Shown: piece by piece, positions 57,094 through 64,000 of the stretch
How positions within the stretch are numbered: the first letter of the stretch is position 1
Layout of the letters: each line of letters opens with the position of its first letter
Source of the DNA: Ctenosaura bakeri
Taxonomy: Eukaryota; Chordata; Lepidosauria; Squamata; Iguanidae
Reading direction: 5' to 3'
Assembly: GCA_948474755.1 (NCBI GenBank)
Contig: CAOLHI010001241.1
Coordinates: 124,001 to 188,000, forward strand
DNA: 64,000 nt
Position numbers and translations under genes: made by a program
Notes under the pieces: generated by a model
Told to the model about the DNA's origin: nothing
Seen by the model: the letters and a program-made list of their open reading frames with translations, nothing else
Database searches by the model: none

Positions 57094-57558
57094 TCAGTTT
57101 TGATCTTTCTTTCTGACATCAGCAACTTCAAGAGCTGTGCTTCGTTTTCTGTCTGTCCCAAATATTAAAGTAGTTTCTACAATGTAGCACTGTGCCTTAG
57201 TGTAAAATCTACCTTGCAATGTGAATGGAACATTTCTCACTAAACTAGGAGGCAGTTCAACATGTACTGGATGCTTGCTTTTTATTTTTATTTTTTTAGC
57301 TTTATTGATAATTTTGGTTAATTCACTTCCAAAACCATGTCTTTCATATTTACCCCTTAAGACTACCTTCATTAATTTAGATGCAGCAGTCCCCTGGATG
57401 ATGTACCCTTCTTGACTGCATTTACAACTCACTGGGGGAAAGCTGTAAAAAACAATAATATCTATAATGCCTCCCCGAAAGATTCCAGAGATAGCTTCAC
57501 TGCTAATTTGTGCATCTTTACTTTTAAAAGTTAGTAAAAATTTATCTCCCCACTCCAT
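57094..57558 (-). CDS. Intact 154-codon open frame of unknown family
   Basis: The product was not recognised. The ATG at 57558 has A at -3 and G at +4, a strong vertebrate start context, and an in-frame TAA lies four codons upstream. The frame ends at TGA (57096-57094) followed closely by a second in-frame stop. The predicted protein (about 17 kDa) is basic and contains a glycine/isoleucine-rich FRGGIIDIIVF segment near residue 30. A CKC pair lies near 47, a lysine-rich INKAKKIKIKSKHP segment near 85-100, and VELPPSL near 103. There is no signal peptide and no clear membrane span. Alternating hydrophobic residues suggest a beta-rich domain. An uninterrupted frame this long is unexpected in such AT-rich DNA. 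Candidates are an endogenous viral element from a small structural-protein gene, a retrocopy, or a lineage-specific exon. No flanking poly-A or target duplication decides among them. Confidence 0.4.
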   Translation of the reverse strand: MEWGDKFLLTFKSKDAQISSEAISGIFRGGIIDIIVFYSFPPVSCKCSQEGYIIQGTAASKLMKVVLRGKYERHGFGSELTKIINKAKKIKIKSKHPVHVELPPSLVRNVPFTLQGRFYTKAQCYIVETTLIFGTDRKRSTALEVADVRKKDQN

Positions 57559-58633
57559 CTTCAATAATTATCCCCACGGCATACATTCATCCTAAAAGTA
57601 TTTTAGTTTCCTAAGCCTATGCATATTATACCAGCTTTTCCATCTTGGAGAGAATCACTAGAGTATTCTTTCCATACTAATGTCTAATGGCTCCATTCAG
57701 AAATTGAGATTGTTCCCTTGAGGTTACAGTTGGTCCAGTTATGACTCCACAGTGGCTGGAATCATAACTGGACTTAATCTGTATCTTGCTTGTTCTGAAT
57801 ACTTTCTCTTCATATGTTTTGTCTACATGTTTGCTTAAGCAAGCACAAGTGAATATGACAGCTAAGAAGGAGATCTATTCATGTAACTTTGTAGTGTTTT
57901 GATGTTCATCATTTCATTTGCTTTACATACAATCTATGCAAACCAGAATATTTCATGAAGAGCCTTACATGGCCCTGACATCTGACAGCATGCTGATGCG
58001 ATCATCTGTTAATGAAAGTTAGCGGCATTTGCTTATTCATATATTCAATGTTTAGTTTACTTTCATTTAAGATATAGCAAGTCTGATGGTTATTCAGTTG
58101 ATATCCAGCCAAATAGGCACAGCCACTGACATGAGTTGTTCTTGCATAAATGAGAGGCCCCTCAGTGTTACTTTAAAAATCACCCAAGAAAACTGTCTGG
58201 TGCAACCACTTATCTTTTTCCTTCCCTTGGTCTGATATAACATCCACGTAGGAACTTCCTAGTGCAATCTCGTCAGTTAACACTGCACTTCAATATATAG
58301 TGGTACAGATTAGCAACTCATTGGCAGTTATTTTTGCATTTGAGTATAAAAGCTATGGGCACAACTATAGCCATAAAATAATAACAGTAAAACCTAACAT
58401 GCACTTCATATACATTACCTTCATGCTGATATCTTTTAGGAGACTGGGATCTTCAGACAAATATGTGGTTTTGCAACATTAGCTTAAAAGAGGAGTAGTT
58501 TCCTAGTGAAAACAGGTAATGTAATTCTGCCTGTAACTTCTATAGCTAAATGCAACAACAACTGCCAACGAGTTACCAAGGTGTACCATTTCATATAAAA
58601 CAGGTATAGTTTGTATACAGTTGTCTCATTGTA
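57559..58633. other. No gene recognised; possible conserved non-coding patch
   Basis: The upstream flank of the 154-codon frame shows no obvious TATA box or CpG island. Bases 57885-58095 are unique-looking, with homeodomain-type TAAT and ATTTGC motifs. Confidence 0.4.
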
Positions 58634-58818
58634 AGAGCCAGCATGATGTAGTGGTTTAAGCACTGAGCTACAACCCTGGAGACTAAGGTTTAATTATCTG
58701 CTTGACCATGGAAACCTACTGGATGATTCTGGGCAGGTCACACACTCTGTGTCCCAGAAAACCCCATGATAGGTTTGCATTAGGTTCACCATAAGTTGGA
58801 AATGACATGAAGACAGAA
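58634..58818 (+). mobile_element. tRNA-derived squamate SINE
   Basis: gagccagcatgatgtagtgg head, a B-box-like aaggtttaattatct, accatggaaacctactggat, and the tail ataagttggaaatgacatga. The (caa)n tail is lost. Confidence 0.8.
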
Positions 58819-59644
58819 GGTTCAACCACTGCTTCTCTTTGGAAAGTTGCTGCAGACAAGGATGCTAACCCCTCATGTGGTATCCTAGAACATGTGAGGT
58901 GTATAGTGTGGGCCTTATTTGACCTGAAAAATTAAAATTCTGCACTGTGCTGGCAGGTTCCATTATTATTTTATCCTGAAAGTTGCACTTTCATTTTGTA
59001 AAAATCTACTAGTTTATAGCCAAATTCCACCCTTGATGCACAACTTCTCACTACATGGGCCCACCCTGGTAAATTTTAACCACAATGACATTTTCAAATA
59101 GAAGTTGTCTTATCAACTGTAGAGTAGGGTTTAGTGAAATTGTCTTGTTCATTGTCATTTACCTTAATGAAAGAGTTGCCTAGGTTATTGTGATTGTTAC
59201 CTGATTTTAACTGAACTGAGCTGCAGTTACTGGACATACTTTGGAATGTAGAATTCCTTCTTCAGGTCTTTTTAAATAAAAATAAAAATGAGTAAAACTG
59301 CAAAATACAACATTTCAAAATTTGCTAAAAATATGTACAAAAAATACCTGCAAAAATGCACCATACGTATTTTGTACATGTCAATTTGCTATACATGTCT
59401 ACCCTGACTACTAAATCAATGTGTCATTTTATTATATACTGTTACTTATGGACCATAATTAAAGTAATTAAATTACTTAAAGGCCTCTGAGGGGGGAATT
59501 GTAAAATTTGGAAAACATTTGGTTTTATCAAAAAAAACTATAAGCACTTTGAGTTGGTTTTTGTCGTTTCTTTGATCTTTTCTGTCTTCGTGTTTCTTTC
59601 GTCTTTTCTGTTTTCATGTTGCTTTTATAATTCAAGTAAACAGA
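58819..59644. other. No gene recognised
   Basis: AT-rich sequence without recognised elements. Confidence 0.5.
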
Positions 59645-59705
59645 TTCACCTGAGGGCCACCATAGGTTGGAAACAACTTTAAGGCATGCAATAAGAACAA
59701 GAAGA
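59645..59705 (+). mobile_element. SINE 3'-end fragment
   Basis: ccaccataggttggaaacaa then ctttaaggcatgcaataaga is the tail of the tRNA-derived SINE family, without its head. Confidence 0.6.
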
Positions 59706-59984
59706 ACACTTGTCAAGCCACTGATCATTTCCATGTGTTGGTAAATTTGGACTGTACCCTACCCCATCTTCTCTAAGACCCATGTAATTTAACATGTGAA
59801 ATCAATATTCCATGTAGTGCCATCTAGGCATGAACCCAATATGTAAAATGATTTCCCCTCAAAAGATGACAAAGTTGCTAACCAGACATCTATGTTGAAT
59901 GGTTATTTTCACAAGCATTATCCAAAATGCTTTAAAGAAGTATGAACCTGCTTCTCCACAATCAAAGAATATTATCAAGTGAAA
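59706..59984. other. No gene recognised
   Basis: Short AT-rich interval. Confidence 0.5.
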
Positions 59985-60375
59985 TATACCAAAAAGATGC
60001 TCTGTGATCAATACAACTAAAAGATCAAAAGGAGTAAGCTGACAGTGGACAACTACAACACTAGATAATATAGCCAGAAGGTCTTCTGTGCTATGGACCC
60101 CCATTTGTGCAATGCTCTCTCCTTGGAGATCCTGCTGGCTCTGGTATAGGCTTCGCCCTGCCACCAAACTAAAATCAGGTTCTTATTAAAGCCTTTGTAG
60201 CTAACTGCTCTTTTTCTTCAAATGTACCTGGTTTTGTATGATTTAGACCTTTAAATCTGTTTTAACTTACTAACTTGATTAATATATTCTACCTCTTTAA
60301 ATTATGTTTATTGTTTTAAACTCTATATTGTTTCATATCAATAAACTTATTTTATTTGTACACTGACCTGAGATC
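59985..60375 (+). mobile_element. CR1/L2-type LINE 3' end, decayed
   Basis: The part 60080-60165 (acccccatttgtgcaatgct, ctccttggagatcctgctgg) matches the position of a LINE C-terminal segment. It is followed by a T-rich 3' region ending ttgtacactgacctgagatc. The minus frame of 102 codons here is a shadow. Confidence 0.45.
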
Positions 60376-62334
60376 TTACAGTAAAAATCAGATTTAAATA
60401 TTTTAAAAAATAAATGGTTATAGGCCAACCTATAGTGAAGAGAAAACTCAATTTTATTCATTTTTTATAATAAAAAGAGCATAAATTGATCCTTCTTATA
60501 ACCTACTCTTCCACAGATGCTTTTTTAACATACATGGGATTGTTCATTCAACACAGTGCAAAAATCTAACCGTACTCAACACTCTATGTCCAGAGTATAT
60601 TGCAAGTATGAACATGGGCAAGAAGCAACATTTGTAAAGTAATCACTGTCCTACTGCAAGAAATTCATTGTAATTTTGAATATTTTGTATAGTGTTTTTT
60701 ATACATGAGCATTATAATTTAAAACATCAAGAAAATGAACAGTTCTTTGTCAGTACTTTAAATTACAGTTGCTTTCAGTAGTTAAAAGTAAAAAGTGGAA
60801 ATTTTCACAATTCAGGATGATTCTTCAGTGTTCTTGCATGCTGTAGACTTATTTGGGGAGACTGGGGAAATCATCACTTACTGTGTATTTATATGGTTCC
60901 CAATACAAAATACACTCTGGACATATTTCTGATTCACTCAGATTATTAGCAATAGACAAAACTTTGGAGAATTCATTGAAGTGTTATTTTTTATTGTTCC
61001 AAAATTTAGAGCTGTCTACATTTTCATCAACTGATAGCTTTTTACTATAAATGTTATACTGCACAAAGCAAGGGCTGCAGGAGACCCCTGCAGCATTTCC
61101 CTCCCAGAGATATTGCTCTAGGCTTGCATTGTTGAGCACACCTGAAAGTGATGCAGTTCTCAGGTAAAAGAAAAGATGAATTTGCTGCTTTTAGTTTTGA
61201 AACTCAAGTGAACAATATGTGGAAATGACTTAGTACATAGCCCAAATAGGCCCATTGATTTTAATTTTATTCTGCTCTAACATCTGTTGGTCTTCATTTA
61301 CCACAGAAAAAAATAGCAGATTGTCAGATACCCTACCAATGTTTATGAATATTTATATAGCTATTGCTGTAATTTGTGCTCTTGCTCTAAAAGAACATGA
61401 TATAAATGTTCAAATAAACAAACATTTGAATTTATTTAACAACCAATACAATCTTTGCAAACAATGTTTTAGACATTTCAGTACTTCAAGTCTTTTTTTA
61501 TATATTTATATCTACACCATTCTTTTCAAAGCATCTGAAATAAAAACCCAAATGCATTTTCTAAAACAAAATTGTGTTGCCGTCAGATCTACATTATCAC
61601 TTCTGGTTTTTATTAACTGTACTTTTTATTATAAGATTTTACTTTCCTTATAAACTCTGTGTCACTCAGACACAGGTTGCCATATTTCATTTCATCTACA
61701 ATTTTTATTGGACTCAGTTTTTATTCTCTTCAGTTTTTGCTTTGTTTTTAGTATTATGTTTGACATTCCTCTGGAGGGCTGACTTATGCTGGATGTCCTT
61801 TTCTATGATGGAAAGAATGCTCCCTTGAGCAAGCATGAATGGAATCTGGAAACTGGAAATGTGTAGAAGTAGCATCCAAAAAGTACTTTGGCTAGTCAGC
61901 ACACTTCAAATGCTATGCTGTTCATTCTCTAATAGGCTGCTGTAATAAACTTGCCTTTGAGACAGCATATATTTAGTCTACAGTTTCCCTCTTCTCCTTT
62001 CTTCATTACTTTGCAATACACTTTAGGCTTTGACCACACGTAAAATGACACATTTCTATGTTAAGGGCATACAGCACTGCCAAGAGCCTGTTTAGCAAGT
62101 GCAGCATGGCAAAACCCTTTAAGTACTCTCTTTGGTAAGCTATAGAACTAAAACAAAATTAGATTTCCAGTGGCAGGATACTGCATGAATATTCATAAGA
62201 ATACACTGTATAGGGAAAGCTCTTCTTCCTCCATCATAACTCCCTTACTCTTTCACCTATTCTGAAATTTTTCAGTTTCCTTGCCTAGGGACTCCTCTAT
62301 GACATAATGTCATTTTGTATATACTGCTTAAAAC

Positions 62335-62337
<3 letters not shown>
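60376..62337. other. No gene recognised
   Basis: AT-rich. The 132-codon plus frame at 61255-61653 lies in T- and A-rich sequence and has no recognisable domain. An 8-bp inverted repeat gctgcagg/cctgcagc is at 61075. Confidence 0.45.

Positions 62338-62367
<30 letters not shown>
62338..62367. repeat. (AG)n microsatellite
   Basis: About 14 ag units in a row. Confidence 0.95.
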
Positions 62368-62371
<4 letters not shown>

Positions 62372-64000
62372 TGAAGGTGCAAATCACTTTCTCCTGCCAC
62401 AAATTGAACATTTCCCTTCTACCCAGATTCAACATCCATCTTCTGAAAATGTTCAGGTCCTCAACTAGATTTTGTTTGGTCAATGACCGTAAATAAACAA
62501 TTGAATTGAATTGAATTAGATCAACATCTGATTATCAGAACTTACGTTTTGAACAAAGCCAGCATGTAAAAGCATGAAACACAAAACTCTCCTTGTCGTT
62601 TTGTCTGAAATTTGGTGGCATAACAGTCTCCCTGGAGCCATTATAAATTTACTTCAGTTTAGACAAAATAGTTACAGCTATTTGTTGATTTCCAGTGCTA
62701 CACAATGCTAGTTGATGTCCAGTACTAGTCCAGTGCCAACCATTCACCACATGTTTGGAATACACAGTCTCAGTTCAATGCCTACCATCTCTAGTTAAGA
62801 GATCTCAGATAAGAGAACTGGGAAGAAAACCATGCCTGACATCTTGGGAAGTTTTTGCCATGTGGAGGAGATGCCCAAGAGAGCAGTGGAGTAGTTTGGT
62901 GTAGGGTGACTTTGTTGATAAACTCAGTTTTTATGAGGTTCTGTAGCACATAGCCCTGCCATCTGTACTGATTTATGGGATTAAGTTAATCACATTCTTT
63001 TCCACCATACTAACTGTACTCTCTCAGCTTAACTGACAAAGGCAGAGAGAAATAAAATATACATCATTTACATCCAACTGAAGCATGCATTCCCCTTCTA
63101 CTTCTCATTTCATAAAGAGTAAAAGAGTGTTTAAAATGACTTCATCTCACAATACAAGGACCGGTGGCAATAATTTTCCTTCAGCAACAAAGTTAGCCCC
63201 CAGTCCACATTAAATTTTCTCAGAAGCCCATGTGTCATTATTTTCTATGCTGTCTTTTATTTATGGAATGGAAAATGTTCCCTGAACTACCTGTAGAACC
63301 ATTTCTGCCTTCAAGCTTATCTTCAAGGCATCCTTCTGCAAGTCCTTTGAAAGACTGTGAAAACTTTTCTTCTAAGACAAGCATAATAACCAAAGTTTGC
63401 AAGTTTTCCCTAGTGCACATTAGATTTTAGAACAGTGATGCTAATGTTTTATATATTTTATTGATTTTGGTTTTATGGGGGGAGGTAGTCTTTTTGAATT
63501 ATAAAAAGGCAAGACAAAAATAAATGAATTAAATATCACTTCAATCTACCATAAAGGTGATAAAGGTAGTTAAAGCAGCACACAGGCTTAGGCTGGTAAC
63601 TGAGGTAGCTACTTTTCTAGTTTGTATGGATTAGGTTCACTTGGGTGTGGCCACCTATTTGTTTGCTGGACCAAAATCTATTTTTGCTGAAAAAAGCTAC
63701 CAGAGGGTGGTGGAGACTGTAAATTCTTCTTTGAACAAGCATTGTATGCTGTTGCCTCTAAAAGAGTATGTTGTGAGAATATCATTAGATCCCACACCAC
63801 CTTACATCAGGCAGTTTTGACATCTTCCGTTTTACTTCTGTTTTACTCCTTCTGAAGAACTAGATTGCAGCTTGTGGTTTTTGAAGTTTGAAGTATTTCT
63901 CCTGAAGGGTCAAGTGACAGCTGTGGTCCAGAGGGTCAGCCAAAGCTGTTGCACCCACCACATCCCCTCCTAAAGTAGATGGTTCCATTCACAGCGATGT
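62368..64000. other. No gene recognised
   Basis: A short (aattg)n run is at 62500-62518; otherwise unremarkable AT-rich sequence to the window end. Confidence 0.5.

Noticed and set aside
61255..61653. 132-codon frame in T/A-rich DNA
   Set aside because: Composition follows the local base bias; no start context or domain.

Overview
This window is vertebrate nuclear DNA of squamate-reptile type, most likely an iguanian lizard. The evidence is the repeat content: SPIN hAT transposon, Bov-B/RTE LINE, CR1 and CR1/L2-type LINEs, two Penelope-like elements, many GC-rich hAT-like non-autonomous elements, and tRNA-derived SINEs with a Bov-B-like tail. No bacterial features, CRISPR arrays, rRNA or tRNA genes were found. 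The sequence is AT-rich and looks like intergenic or intronic DNA; no host gene exon could be identified with confidence.

Layout. Bases 1-690 hold a CpG-rich hAT-type block ending in a SPIN 3' terminus. At 1.5-3.0 kb lies a minus-strand Penelope-like element with recognisable reverse transcriptase and GIY-YIG pieces, followed by a LINE fragment and a long hairpin (3.8-4.1 kb). At 6.9-8.0 kb a SINE is split by an 845-bp solo LTR. From 13 to 17.4 kb there are hairpin MITEs and GC-rich hAT-like elements. A degraded minus-strand Bov-B/RTE LINE covers 17.6-20.1 kb and carries a 527-bp solo LTR. A second Penelope-like element lies at 24.5-25.4 kb and a CR1 3' end at 29.96-30.3 kb. Hairpin MITEs, L1-like 3' ends and another hAT element follow at 32-37 kb. 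At 39.7-40.8 kb a LINE 3' end is interrupted by a 668-bp solo LTR with a perfect 5-bp target duplication. A perfect-ended 208-bp palindrome is at 45.5 kb, and SINEs and LINE pieces occur at 54-60 kb.

The main unexplained coding signal is an intact 154-codon minus-strand frame at 57094-57558. It has a good start context and an upstream in-frame stop, and its composition looks like a protein. Its family was not recognised; an endogenous viral element, a retrocopy or a lineage-specific exon are all open. A weaker candidate is at 47972-48235.

Relations among the elements: the Bov-B LINE and the tRNA-derived SINEs share a 3'-end motif, consistent with the SINEs being mobilised by Bov-B. The two solo LTRs that begin TGTCATG each open an acidic reading frame at base 5 of the LTR, so they look like one LTR lineage. 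The GC-rich, CpG-rich patches coincide with hAT-like elements rather than with gene promoters.
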